Shown here: positions 45,233-54,400 of the stretch, piece after piece
Layout: each line of letters begins with the position of its first letter
Position numbering within the stretch: the stretch's first letter is position 1
NCBI GenBank assembly: GCA_041394885.1
Contig: JAWKHI010000004.1
Coordinates: 1-64,000 of the forward strand
DNA length: 64,000 bases
Reading direction: 5' to 3'
Source of the DNA: DSOI01 sp041394885
GTDB lineage: Bacteria; Acidobacteriota; Terriglobia; Bryobacterales; Bryobacteraceae
Translations under genes and position numbers: made by a program
Notes under the pieces: generated by a model
The model's input: the letters and a program-made list of their open reading frames with translations, nothing else
Told to the model about the DNA's origin: nothing
Databases searched by the model: none

Positions 45233-46639
45233 TCAGTTGGCGATGCCGTGCTTCTTCATCCGGTACCGCAGCGTGTCCCGGCTGATCTTGAGCATCCGCG
45301 CCGCCTGCGTCTGGTTGCCACCGCAGCGGTCGAGCGCCTGCACCAGAAGCGCCTTTTCCTGATCCTCGAGAGCAGGTAGTTCGAGCGAACCAGAAGCCGC
45401 CGCAACGCTGCCCGCGGCAGGCGCCGGTCCCGCGATTCCCTGCCCCGTGGCTAAATACGCCGGCAAGTCCGGCACATCGATCGTATCGCCCATCACCATC
45501 ATGCAGGCGTAGCCGAGGACGTTTTCGAGCTCCCGTACGTTTCCTGGCCACCCATGGCGATGGAGCAGCATCTCGACGCGCCGCGTCAACCCACGGATGT
45601 CCTTGCCGTACATCTCGGCGTATTTGCGGATGAAATGGCGCGTCAGCAGCGGCAGGTCGCCTTCGCGCCCTGCCAGCGGCGGCACCGCGATCTCCACCAT
45701 CGAAAGGCGATAATACAAGTCCTCGCGAAAGGTCCGCTCGGTGATCGCGCGGCGCAAGTCACGGTTGGTGGCGGCGATGATCCGGACATCCACTTTGCGG
45801 GGTGTGAGCGAGCCCAATCGCTGCACTTCCTGATTTTGGATCGCCCGCAGCAGCTTAGCCTGTGTGCTCATCGGCATGTCGCCGATTTCATCCAGAAACA
45901 ATGACCCGTGGTGGGCATGCTCGAATAACCCCACTTTGTCGGACGACGCGCCGGTGAATGCGCCCCGCACATGGCCGAACAACTCGCTCTCGAACAGCGT
46001 CTCCACCACCGCCGAGCAATTGAGCACCACCAGATTGCCTCGCGCCACAGGACTGGTTTCATGCAGGGACCGCGCAACCAGATCCTTGCCCGTACCGGTG
46101 GCGCCGGTGATCATCACGGTGCGAAAGTGGGGCGCGATCCGCTGGATGCGCGAGAACAAGTCCCACATCGGCGGACTGTTTCCCACTAAGCCGTGGAACT
46201 CGCAGCTCTCGGCAAGCTCGGTCTGCAGCCGCTGTGCCCGCTGCCGCTTGCGGATGCCCTTGGCGATCTCATCCACCCGCTGGCGCACCTGGTCAATCGG
46301 CACGGGTTTGTTCCAGTAATCCGACGCACCTCTCTTGATCGCCTCCACCGCCGATTCGGTGGAATAGTGCGCCGTCATCAGGATGACCTCAATCGAGGGA
46401 TCGAACTCGACGATCCGGTCCAGCACCTCCAGACCGGTGAGCTTCGGCATCACGAGGTCGGTGAGGACAATCTGCGGATGGCGCTCGAACACGAGGTCCA
46501 GGCCTTCCTCGGGATCCTCGGCGGTCAGGATCTCGAGATCCTCCCGGTGAAGCGCCGCCACGAGCAGTTCCAAATTGCGGGGGCTGTCATCGATCAACAG
46601 GAGCGTGACAGGCGGATTGGATGGTGCTGAATTGGACAT
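45233..46639 (-). CDS. NtrC-family sigma-54-dependent response regulator
   Basis: A 468-residue protein: receiver domain (~10-125; LLLIDDSPRNLELL, phospho-acceptor Asp in IVLTDLVMPKLTG, Lys in YWNKPV), AAA+ domain (~150-385; Walker A ITGATGTGKDLVARSL, sigma-54-contacting RGAFTGASSDK, Walker B SLFLDEIGDMP, sensor-type ATNRDLRR), and a C-terminal Fis-type HTH (CGGNQTQAARMLKISRDTLR). It activates RpoN promoters as a hexamer when phosphorylated. With the receiver and hybrid kinase upstream on the same strand (gaps 7 and 93 bases) it forms a three-gene phosphorelay. Confidence 0.95.
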   Translation of the reverse strand: MSNSAPSNPPVTLLLIDDSPRNLELLVAALHREDLEILTAEDPEEGLDLVFERHPQIVLTDLVMPKLTGLEVLDRIVEFDPSIEVILMTAHYSTESAVEAIKRGASDYWNKPVPIDQVRQRVDEIAKGIRKRQRAQRLQTELAESCEFHGLVGNSPPMWDLFSRIQRIAPHFRTVMITGATGTGKDLVARSLHETSPVARGNLVVLNCSAVVETLFESELFGHVRGAFTGASSDKVGLFEHAHHGSLFLDEIGDMPMSTQAKLLRAIQNQEVQRLGSLTPRKVDVRIIAATNRDLRRAITERTFREDLYYRLSMVEIAVPPLAGREGDLPLLTRHFIRKYAEMYGKDIRGLTRRVEMLLHRHGWPGNVRELENVLGYACMMVMGDTIDVPDLPAYLATGQGIAGPAPAAGSVAAASGSLELPALEDQEKALLVQALDRCGGNQTQAARMLKISRDTLRYRMKKHGIAN

Positions 46640-46646
46640 CGGGAAT

Positions 46647-47033
46647 CTACTGGCCGGCCGCCGCCTCGGCGGTGCTCGAAAGCAAGCGCGCGACTATCCG
46701 CCGGATGCTTTCCAGGCTCATCGGCTTGGAATGAAACTCACTGAAACCGGCTGCGATGGCGCTGCACCGGTCCTCCTCGCGAACCGACGCGGTCAAAGCG
46801 AGTATTGGCTTGCACGAAAATGCGGGCTCGGCCCGGAGAGCTCTCACCACTTCGTATCCGGACATTTCCGGCATGCGGACGTCGAGAATCAACAGATCGG
46901 GTTGATGGGCGCGAGCCAGATCCACCGCCTGTCTTCCCGTGGCCGCCAGCACAACGGTGTAGCCAAGGCGGCCCAGATACACTTCCAGAAGTTCACGGCC
47001 CTTTTCGTTGTCGTCGGCCACAAGAACGGTCAT
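46647..47033 (-). CDS. Single-domain response regulator (CheY-like)
   Basis: A 128-residue receiver from ATG 47033. Acidic pair in VLVADDNEKGRELL, phospho-acceptor Asp in DLLILDVRMPEMSGYEVV, Thr in ILALTASVREED and Lys in FHSKPMSLE are all present. There is no output domain, so it is a phosphate shuttle or sink between the hybrid kinase (93 bases upstream) and the NtrC-like activator (7 bases downstream). Confidence 0.92.
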   Translation of the reverse strand: MTVLVADDNEKGRELLEVYLGRLGYTVVLAATGRQAVDLARAHQPDLLILDVRMPEMSGYEVVRALRAEPAFSCKPILALTASVREEDRCSAIAAGFSEFHSKPMSLESIRRIVARLLSSTAEAAAGQ

Positions 47034-47126
47034 TGGCAAGCCGTTTCCGCGCAGGCCGACAACGGAGAGCCCCGTCGGTGGCAGGCACTCCGGCAACGAA
47101 GCCCTACCCTGGCCCATGCATGTAAA

Positions 47127-49466
47127 TCAAAAACCAGAGTCTTTAATTCTACGCGAAAGGGCCTCGCGCAATGTATCGAGCAGTAGTTGCCGGCTTACCG
47201 GCTTTGTGAGATGAGCTACCGCGCCACCCGGATACACGGTAGCCGCATCGGCATCGGCCACCGAAACCGCGATTACGGGAATCGCGCCGATGACGGGGTG
47301 AGAGCGCAGCATTTCGAGAAGCCCTGGCCGGGCGGAGGTTTCGAGAATGATCGCATCGGGCCGCAACTCGCCCGCCATCGACTCGGCCTCCTCGGAGGAG
47401 GTGGCATGGACGGAGTCAATACCTTCGGGCTCCAAGTAGTTCGCCATCAATTCCGCGGACCTCGTTTCGGCCTCCACGATCAACACCAGAGGACCGGCCG
47501 CTGATTCCACCTCGCCGCACGCCGGCAGCGTGAAGGAAAACGTACTGCCCACCCCCGGTTCGCTTTCCACCCAGATCCGCCCGCCTTGCTGCTCCACCAG
47601 TTTCCGCGTGATCGCCAAGCCAAGGCCCGTACCCTCACGGACGCCTTTGGTGGTGGAACCCACCTGGTAGAACTTGTCGAAAATCGCGTCGTGATCCGGC
47701 GGCGCGATTCCGATTCCGGTGTCGGCCACCGACACCGAAACTTTCTCCCGGCGCCGCGATGCCGAGACTTCGATGCGGCCCGATTGCGGTGTGAACTTCA
47801 CCGCGTTGCTGAGCAGGTTGAGGAGAATCTGCTTCAAGCGAATCCGATCGGCGCGCACACACAGATCCGGATCGATATTGATCTCCAACTGCAAAGCGCT
47901 ACCGTCCGCTTGTGGACGAATTGCGTCGCACACCTCGCGGGCCACCTCCGCCAGCACCACCTCTTCCGGTTGGATCACCATCCGGCCGGCCTCGATCTTG
48001 CTCAGGTCGAGAAGGTCATTGATGATCGCCAGCAGATGCTGCGCGTCCTGGTGAATGTTTCTCACAAAACGTAGTTGCTTGTCGTTGAGAGGTCCGTCGA
48101 GGGTTTCCTTGAGCAGGTCCGCGAAGCCGATGATGGTGTGCAGCGGCGACCGCAATTCGTGGCTGATGCTGGCCAGAAATTCACTCTTCAGCCGGTTGGC
48201 GCGTTCCACCTCTTCGTTGCGCTGCTCGAGCTGGCGGTTCTTTTCTTCGAGTTCCCGGGTGAAACGCTCCTGGAGTGCACGAAACTCGATCTCCGCCTTC
48301 TTCCGCTCCGTGATGTCACGAATCACCGCCGTAACCCGGAACTCGCCATCGTCTTGCAGTGGGCTGAGACTGATCTCCACCGCGAACTCCTCGCCGTTTT
48401 TCCGGCGCGCGCGCAGGTCCAGTGCGACACCCATTGGACGCGTCACCGCGTGGGCGGCGTATGCCTGCCGGTGAAGGGCGTGGCGGGCCGCATCGGAGGG
48501 TGGAACCAACTCATCGACACTCATCGATAGCAGTTCCTCGCGTGTATACCCGAACATCCGCACAGCCTGTAAGTTGGCCAGTACGATCCGGCCGGACCGG
48601 TCGACTTCGAGGATCGCGTCGGGCGCGGCCTCGAGGAGGTCACGGAAACGGTTCCGTGCCCGCAGTTCCCTGGCGTCCCGCTGGCGCTGCTCTTCCACGT
48701 CGCGCCCTTCGGCAATCAGGAACACCACCTCGCCGGCGTCATTGTGGACGGGCTTGAGTGAAAAGTCGAACGCACCCACGCGTCCCCCGGTCCCATGAAG
48801 GCGCACATCGTGACGAACGAATTCGCCGGCCGCCGCGCGCCGCACCGCCTCGGCGAGCATCGGGCCCGCGGCCTCATCGCCGCCCCACCACGGCGTGGAT
48901 GCGAGCCGGCGTCCCACCACGTCTTCCTGGCGCGCGCCGATGAAGTCCAGCGCGGTTTTGTTGACCTCGATCAGTCTGCCTTCCAGATCCAGCAATCCAA
49001 CGAACTCGAAGGTGCGGTCAAAGATCGCACGAAAGCGCGCGTTGGCGTCGCGGAGAGCCGAGGTGACCCGTTTGCGATCGGTCACGTCGCGATAGACCAC
49101 GAGTCCACCCAGAATTTTCCCGGACTCTCCGCGTAGCGGACGCGCCGTAATATGCGTCCAGAAGCCCTCCGGGTGCTCATCGGTCCGTATGAAGGCCTCG
49201 GCGCCGTCCACGCACTCGCCCGATAGGGCCAGCGCGAGCGGATGCGCGTCGGGCGAGCACGGAACGCCTTCGCCTAAGGAAAAAGAATGACCCTCCACCC
49301 ACTCGGTCACACCGTCCGGATGCACCCGCAGGGAATGAAAACGGCTGGAGGCGGCGTTCAGCGCCACCAGCCGGCCGTCGGCGTCAACCACGACAACCCC
49401 ATCCTGGACATGGTCCAGGATCTGGCGTATTTCCACGTCGGACAAACTTGGCGGCGTTTCTGACAT
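47127..49466 (-). CDS. Multi-PAS hybrid histidine kinase with degenerate C-terminal receiver
   Basis: A 779-residue cytosolic protein (ATG 49466 preferred; another is 12 bases upstream). Three PAS domains cover ~1-390 (ILDHVQDGVVVVDADGRLVA, FEFVGLLDLEGRLIEVNKTA, AAPDAILEVDRSGRIVLANL), followed by a coiled coil. HisKA follows (FLASISHELRSPLHTIIGFA, ~residue 440), then HATPase_c (LLNLLSNAVKFTPQSG, VADTGIGIAPPDHD, GTGLGLAITRKLVEQQGG). The last ~115 residues are a receiver fold, but the phospho-acceptor position reads IILETSARPG (Glu for Asp) and the acidic pair is EAE; the Lys (HLTKPV) is kept. It therefore probably cannot be phosphorylated and may act as a docking or mimic domain. Confidence 0.9.
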   Translation of the reverse strand: MSETPPSLSDVEIRQILDHVQDGVVVVDADGRLVALNAASSRFHSLRVHPDGVTEWVEGHSFSLGEGVPCSPDAHPLALALSGECVDGAEAFIRTDEHPEGFWTHITARPLRGESGKILGGLVVYRDVTDRKRVTSALRDANARFRAIFDRTFEFVGLLDLEGRLIEVNKTALDFIGARQEDVVGRRLASTPWWGGDEAAGPMLAEAVRRAAAGEFVRHDVRLHGTGGRVGAFDFSLKPVHNDAGEVVFLIAEGRDVEEQRQRDARELRARNRFRDLLEAAPDAILEVDRSGRIVLANLQAVRMFGYTREELLSMSVDELVPPSDAARHALHRQAYAAHAVTRPMGVALDLRARRKNGEEFAVEISLSPLQDDGEFRVTAVIRDITERKKAEIEFRALQERFTRELEEKNRQLEQRNEEVERANRLKSEFLASISHELRSPLHTIIGFADLLKETLDGPLNDKQLRFVRNIHQDAQHLLAIINDLLDLSKIEAGRMVIQPEEVVLAEVAREVCDAIRPQADGSALQLEINIDPDLCVRADRIRLKQILLNLLSNAVKFTPQSGRIEVSASRRREKVSVSVADTGIGIAPPDHDAIFDKFYQVGSTTKGVREGTGLGLAITRKLVEQQGGRIWVESEPGVGSTFSFTLPACGEVESAAGPLVLIVEAETRSAELMANYLEPEGIDSVHATSSEEAESMAGELRPDAIILETSARPGLLEMLRSHPVIGAIPVIAVSVADADAATVYPGGAVAHLTKPVSRQLLLDTLREALSRRIKDSGF

Positions 49467-49802
49467 TCCCTCGAACATTATCGGCTCTATGGCATCATTC
49501 GTGGCTCGCGCTCAGTTCGGAACCCACCGCCACCATGCACGCTGAAGCACGTGCGTGCCCAAAAATAGGACATGCAATCCACCGTCTATCCGGGCACAGG
49601 GTGGATTCTGCCCCGGCTCGTTGGGTGTAATCACTCACCGTTTGGCCTTTTGAAGCTCCTTGACCGCCAAGCGAATGGTCAGCGAAGCCCTTACGCCGTC
49701 GCCGTGGCCTTCTCGCCGACCCACCGGAGACGATCGGAGCGCGTCGCGGGGGGCGGTATGGTAATTGCCCACACATGGGTGGGATCGGAAGTGACCCGCG
49801 CA
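49467..49802 (+). other. Intergenic region without a supported gene (~335 bases)
   Basis: Between the divergent kinase and UspA-remnant genes. Short open frames occur on both strands but have no convincing start, composition or family resemblance. No clear promoter or dyad was found by eye. Confidence 0.5.
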
Positions 49803-50647
49803 ATGAACATCAGCATGATTTTGCTCCTTGCCGATTCGCCCTGCTGCCAGGCAGCCTCCCGATACGTGGAGCTGTATCAAAGAACCACTGGCGCCGAGGT
49901 AACTTGATGCACGTCGCCAATCTGGCGGACTACCTGTTTGGCGGGGCGAATACGGCGCTATGGCGTGGATGGCGAACCTACCGCGAACGCATGGCCCAAG
50001 CCGCCGCCAGCACCAGATGAGCCTGGCGGCGGCGCCTTCCAAGGCCAAGCGCATCCTGGCTGAAGGCGACGCGGGTCTCAAAGTGGTGGAGTATGCCCAC
50101 GCCAACGACGCGGTTGATCGGCGATGCTCAAATTCATGCGGCCTACTCCGGCGGTTCCTGCTTGGGTCAGTCACCGCAGCTGTTCTGCACGACGCCCACT
50201 GCCCGGTTTGACCTCGGCCCATGTGGAGGAGGCCCCACCGGCGAGCATCATCGCCCTAGACCGGGTCCTTTGCGCGCTCGATCTCGGCCCCGCGAGCAAA
50301 GGCGTTCTGCAATGGGCGGCGAGTCTGGCCGAAGGCTTCCGCCAGTTGGTGATCGTGCACGCGGTGCCGGTGGCCGAAACGCGCCCCGAGAAGTACTCTC
50401 GACCAGGAATTCGCCGCCCATCTGATGCGCATGGCCGAAGCCGAAATCGCCGACCCGCAGAAGGACGCCGGCACCGGCCGAGGTGCTTCGCGGCGGCGAT
50501 CCGGCGCGTGGTCCACGACGTCACTTCCGAGAAGGAAGCCGACGTGGTGGTGATCGGCTGCCGATCCGCTTCCAGCGGATTCGACGGCTGCGGACGCATT
50601 CCTACGCGATCGTCCGGCAAGCTCCGTGCCCAGTCATCAGCGTGTAG
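49803..50647 (+). pseudogene. Decayed tandem universal stress protein (two UspA domains)
   Basis: Pieces of two UspA domains read in order but in changing frames. From ATG 49803 comes a UspA-like N-terminus (MILLLADSPCCQAASRYVEL, GAEVT), a shift to MHVANLADYLFGG, and then ~50040-50210 ILAEGDAGLKVVEYAHANDA and LLGSVTAAVLHDAHCPV, a typical UspA C-terminal end. A second domain follows (~50247-50390 RVLCALDLGPASKGVLQWAA, LVIVHAVPVAE; ~50530 EADVVVIGCRSASSGFDG). The last piece (RTHSYAIVRQAPCPVISV, ending TAG 50645-50647) is again shifted. At least four frame changes are needed. The protein, if intact, would be ~280 residues, the normal size of tandem Usp proteins. No full-length product can be made as written. 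Confidence 0.75.
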
Positions 50648-50794
50648 CGGAATGGCATCGCTGGTTGCTCGCAATAGTCAGCGAAGCGAGACCTAGTTTC
50701 CATGTTACGCCGGATTTTATTACGTTCGTTGCCGTAAAGTCTCACTCTTCCGCTGGCGAAGCACAGCGGACGATAACCCCACCCTTCGGTTCCG

Positions 50795-51064
50795 ATGATG
50801 CGCGTATGCGACCCTGCGCAAGGCAAGGTAGGCGACATCATCGCGGTTTCCGGTGAGAATCTCGGCAAAGATCGGGTGGCGGAGGTGTTTCTCACCAAGG
50901 GCACCGAGGATATCAAAGTAGATGTCGTGGCTCAGAGCAAGACACTGGTGAAGTTCAAGGTGCCGCCGGAGGCCACCGAAGGCCGCTACGCCATCACGGT
51001 TCTCACCACCACTTCGATTCCTCAGTTGATTGAGCAGCCGGTCCTCCTGAATGTGACCAGGTAG
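50795..51064 (+). CDS. Single TIG/IPT-like domain, probably the end of a broken secreted gene
   Basis: An 89-residue frame with a TIG/IPT immunoglobulin-like pattern (PAQGKVGDIIAVSGENLGKD, KFKVPPEATEGRYAITVLTT). The domain lacks a signal peptide. An ATG at 50702 in the same frame starts a basic, hydrophobic leader (MLRRILLRSLP), but two stops intervene, so the 5' part is likely damaged. It lies just after the UspA remnant, in the stretch with most broken genes, and 31 bases before the propeller/PHP gene. Confidence 0.5.
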   Translation: MMRVCDPAQGKVGDIIAVSGENLGKDRVAEVFLTKGTEDIKVDVVAQSKTLVKFKVPPEATEGRYAITVLTTTSIPQLIEQPVLLNVTR

Positions 51065-51095
51065 ACGGTCTCGCCGGTGTATACTGCCAAGCGGA

Positions 51096-53873
51096 ATGCA
51101 TCGACGAGAAAAGAGTGCCGCGGCGGTTGCCGCATTCGTGGGAGTGATGTTGGGAGGGATGCTGCTCTATCGGGAGCCTTCCGCCAGGGTGGTGGAAGCA
51201 GCCGGGCAGCCGCGATTCACAGTCCTGCTTCGGTTCGGGCTCGACGGCGCCAAAGCGGTGGACTGGTCCGGCAGCATCTCTCCGGCGCCATCGGCTCTGA
51301 CGGGATGGCAGTTCGCCGATCCTGACCGGATAGGGCCCGCAGAAGGCGCATGGTCCGCCGCCACTGTTCAGCAGAACTACTGGGACACGCCGTACGAAGC
51401 CCGGATGGGCCCTACCGCGCGGCTCACCAAGGTTACCACCAAAGGTGTGGTTGCCACCTTCGACGCCGCCGCCGGTTCCTCCATCGGCGTTCACACCGCG
51501 CAGGGTGATTTCACCTTCAAACTCGACAACTCCCTCTGGGATGCGCCGCAGCGGTTCCTCAACGGCAAGGTAGAAGTGCGCGCCGCCCCCGTGGTCCAAA
51601 GCCTCAAGACGCCGGAGCCGGTGGAAGACTATCCCTCCATGACCGTCGCCGGCGGTGACATCTGGCTCGCCTATCAGGCATGGACACCGGCCGGAGACCG
51701 CATCCTGGTCCGCAAGCGGAGCGGCACGGCGTGGTCGGACGCCTTCCCCGTCACCACCGATGCTGGCGACTGCTTCCGGACAGCCATCGCCCAGGACCGC
51801 AAGGGGAACGTCTGGGTGGTTTGGTCCCGGCAGACGAACGGGAACTTCGACCTGTGGGGAGCCCGCGCGTCCTCCAAAGATCCGCGCAAATGGTCGCGTC
51901 CGGAAAGGCTCACCTCGGCACCCGGATCCGACATCTATCACTCGCTGCAACGCGCCGCGGACGGGAAATTGTATCTGGCGTGGCAGAGCGCGCGGTCAGG
52001 TAACTTCGATATTTATCTACGCACTTACGACGGCTCGCGATGGAGCACCGAGCAGAAAGTCTCCGAGAGCGCCGCCAATGATTGGGAGCCGACCATTGCC
52101 GCCGCCAACGACGGCCGTGTGACCGTACTATGGGACACCTACGACAAGGGCAACTACGACGTTGTTTCGCGGACGATCCAGAATGGCGCCCCCGGGCCCG
52201 TGCAGCCGATCGCCGCGACCGGTGCGTTCGAGGCGCGGCCGTCGGCGCAATACGACAAACAGGGCCGCCTCTGGATCGCGTGGGAGGAAGGCGATTGGCT
52301 TTGGGGCAAGGACTACGGAAACCTGATTCCTGAAAGCGGACGCGGCCTCATGGTCCGCCGCCAGACCCGTGTGGGCGTTCTCGCCGGCGGACGTCTGCTC
52401 GAACCGGCCGCGCCCATCGCGGATGCGGTGCCCGCCGAATACCGCCAGGCGTTTCTCGCGCCGCGCTTGGTCCTCAGCTCCTCCGGTGCGCCGGTACTGC
52501 TATTCCGGTATCGGACCAATCTTCCGCAAGGCCTGAAAGGCGACATCTACCGGGGCATGTGGCGCGCCGGTTCCACCCGTCTCGCCGCGGGCCGGTGGAC
52601 TCCGATGACAGAGTTCCCCGAAGGTTTCGGCCGAATCGACGCACCCGCCGCCGCCGTGGCGGACGGGAACGATTCGCTGGCCGTGGCCTGGGTTACCGAC
52701 GGCCGCCTTTTTCCTCACGCCTTCCCGGTGCAGCAGGACCTCCATCTCGCCGCCGTCCCCGCGCCGCCCGGCCCGCCTGGCGATCTGGCGCCCTACGCGC
52801 CGCCACAGGAAACGCTGTTCAATCCGCACGCCAACGAGACCGCTGACGTCGCGCGCATTCGCGCGCATCGCGTCCGGGCAGGCGGCCGCGAGTACCGGAT
52901 CGTCCGGGGAGATATTCACCGCCACACCGACATCTCCTGGGACGGCAATCGCGATGGCTCGCTCCATGACTCCTATCGCTACGCGCTCGACGCGGTGTCG
53001 TTCGACTTCCTTGGCGTGTGCGATCATCAGGCCGGCGGCGGCGTCCCCTATCACTGGGAAATGATTCAGAAGGCCGTGGACCTGTTCACCATTCCCGGCC
53101 GTTTTGCTCCCGTGTATTCCTACGAACGCTCCCTTTCCTGGCCCAACGGACATCGCAACGTCGTGTTCGCGAAACGCGGCAATCCGATCCTCCCGATTCC
53201 GGAGGCCGAACAGCGCGGCAAAGAAGGCGCGGGTAAACTCTACGAATACCTGCGAAAGCTGGGAGGAATCACCACGTCGCATACCTCCGCCACCGGCGCC
53301 GGCACCGATTGGCGGGATTCCGACCCTGAGGTGGAACCCGTGGTGGAGATTTATCAGGGATACCGGACCAACTACGAAGGGCCCGGGAACCCGCGCGCGG
53401 TCACCGAGCAGGCGCGCTACGCTCCGGGCTTCGTGTGGAATGCCTGGGACAAGGGAATCAAGATGGGCGTCCAGGCCAGTTCGGATCACGTCTCCACCCA
53501 CATGTCCTACGCGGCGGCCTACGTCACCGAAGTAACCGCCGAAGCTATCCTCGAAGCCATTCGCGCGCGCCGCACCTTCGCCGCAACTGACAATATCGTG
53601 ATGGACGTCCGAGCCGGCGAGTCCCTGATGGGCTCGGCGGTGCGCGGCTTGGCTGCCCTCTCGGTGCGGGTCCGGGGAACGCGTCCGCTGAAGCGCGTGG
53701 TGGTGGTGAAGAACAAGAAGGTGGTCTACACGGCGACGAGCGAAGGTCCGGAAGTAGCGTTCACGTTCACTGACCCAGACACCGCGGCGGGCGAACGTTA
53801 CTACTACGTGCGCGCCGAGCAGGACGACGGCCAGCTGGCCTGGAGTTCCCCTATCTGGCAAACTACGCCATAA
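51096..53873 (+). CDS. Secreted beta-propeller / PHP-type metallohydrolase fusion
   Basis: A 925-residue protein with an N-terminal membrane signal (AAAVAAFVGVMLGGMLLY). Residues ~180-560 are sialidase-like propeller blades with repeated [S/W]xDxxxxW-type units (SMTVAGGDIWLAYQAW, RKGNVWVVWSRQTNGNFDLW, DGKLYLAWQSARSGNFDIYL, NDGRVTVLWDTYDKGNYDVV). The C-terminal ~320 residues form a PHP/DUF3604-like hydrolase: VRGDIHRHTDISWDGNRDGS, DFLGVCDHQAGGG, VYSYERSLSWPNGHRNVVF, GITTSHTSATGAGTDW and MGVQASSDHVSTHMSYAAAY supply His/Asp/Glu metal ligands. PHP enzymes hydrolyse phosphoesters; the substrate here is unknown. The export signal places it in the periplasm or outside. Confidence 0.85.
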   Translation: MHRREKSAAAVAAFVGVMLGGMLLYREPSARVVEAAGQPRFTVLLRFGLDGAKAVDWSGSISPAPSALTGWQFADPDRIGPAEGAWSAATVQQNYWDTPYEARMGPTARLTKVTTKGVVATFDAAAGSSIGVHTAQGDFTFKLDNSLWDAPQRFLNGKVEVRAAPVVQSLKTPEPVEDYPSMTVAGGDIWLAYQAWTPAGDRILVRKRSGTAWSDAFPVTTDAGDCFRTAIAQDRKGNVWVVWSRQTNGNFDLWGARASSKDPRKWSRPERLTSAPGSDIYHSLQRAADGKLYLAWQSARSGNFDIYLRTYDGSRWSTEQKVSESAANDWEPTIAAANDGRVTVLWDTYDKGNYDVVSRTIQNGAPGPVQPIAATGAFEARPSAQYDKQGRLWIAWEEGDWLWGKDYGNLIPESGRGLMVRRQTRVGVLAGGRLLEPAAPIADAVPAEYRQAFLAPRLVLSSSGAPVLLFRYRTNLPQGLKGDIYRGMWRAGSTRLAAGRWTPMTEFPEGFGRIDAPAAAVADGNDSLAVAWVTDGRLFPHAFPVQQDLHLAAVPAPPGPPGDLAPYAPPQETLFNPHANETADVARIRAHRVRAGGREYRIVRGDIHRHTDISWDGNRDGSLHDSYRYALDAVSFDFLGVCDHQAGGGVPYHWEMIQKAVDLFTIPGRFAPVYSYERSLSWPNGHRNVVFAKRGNPILPIPEAEQRGKEGAGKLYEYLRKLGGITTSHTSATGAGTDWRDSDPEVEPVVEIYQGYRTNYEGPGNPRAVTEQARYAPGFVWNAWDKGIKMGVQASSDHVSTHMSYAAAYVTEVTAEAILEAIRARRTFAATDNIVMDVRAGESLMGSAVRGLAALSVRVRGTRPLKRVVVVKNKKVVYTATSEGPEVAFTFTDPDTAAGERYYYVRAEQDDGQLAWSSPIWQTTP

Positions 53874-53881
53874 CCGGAAAC

Positions 53882-54400
53882 TTACTGCGAGTTATGACAA
53901 AAGTCGCAACCATTCGAAGCCTTATGCTTCGCATGACAGGCCATGCAGCTATGCATGTTCGTGGGCTTCTCCTTGAACAGGATTTCCCTCTCCGCCACAG
54001 CCCCATGGCAGGTGTCGCAGGCGAACCCGGCGTCGGTGACGTGGGAAGCGTGTGAGAACCAGACATACTCGGGAACCTTGTATATCTTCACCCACGGCAC
54101 CGCTGTCTTGGCCTTGGCATGCGCGGCCAGTTTCCGCACGTCGGGGCTATCGGTCTTGATAATCGCGTGGCATCCCATGCAGACCTGCTCGCGGGGATAG
54201 CCGGCCTGAAAACCGGGATCCTTGATCGGATGACAGCTCTTGCACTCCACGCCCTTGCTCACATGCAGCTTGTGATTGAACGCAATGGGCTGCTCCGGCG
54301 GGTCGAGCGGAAGCTTCTCATCCACGGCCGGCGGGGTGGGGCGCTGGCCCCATACGATGGCGGCCAGCGCGAGAACGGAGAGAATCAATACCTTCTTCAT
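53882..54400 (-). CDS. Pentahaem c-type cytochrome, exported
   Basis: A 172-residue protein with signal peptide (MKKVLILSVLALAAIVWGQ) and five CxxCH haem-attachment motifs: CKSCH, CMGCH, CDTCH, CMACH, CDFCH. Additional His residues (FNHKLHVSKG, WFSHASHVTD) could be distal axial ligands, as in cytochrome c7/c3-type electron carriers. Its ATG overlaps the TGA of the PQQ dehydrogenase gene (ATGA), so it was probably the electron acceptor of that enzyme in the periplasm. Confidence 0.92.
   Translation of the reverse strand: MKKVLILSVLALAAIVWGQRPTPPAVDEKLPLDPPEQPIAFNHKLHVSKGVECKSCHPIKDPGFQAGYPREQVCMGCHAIIKTDSPDVRKLAAHAKAKTAVPWVKIYKVPEYVWFSHASHVTDAGFACDTCHGAVAEREILFKEKPTNMHSCMACHAKHKASNGCDFCHNSQ

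Noticed and set aside
49635..50222. 195-codon minus-strand frame over the UspA remnant
   Set aside because: The plus strand shows ordered UspA motifs although in shifting frames; the minus frame has no resemblance to a family.
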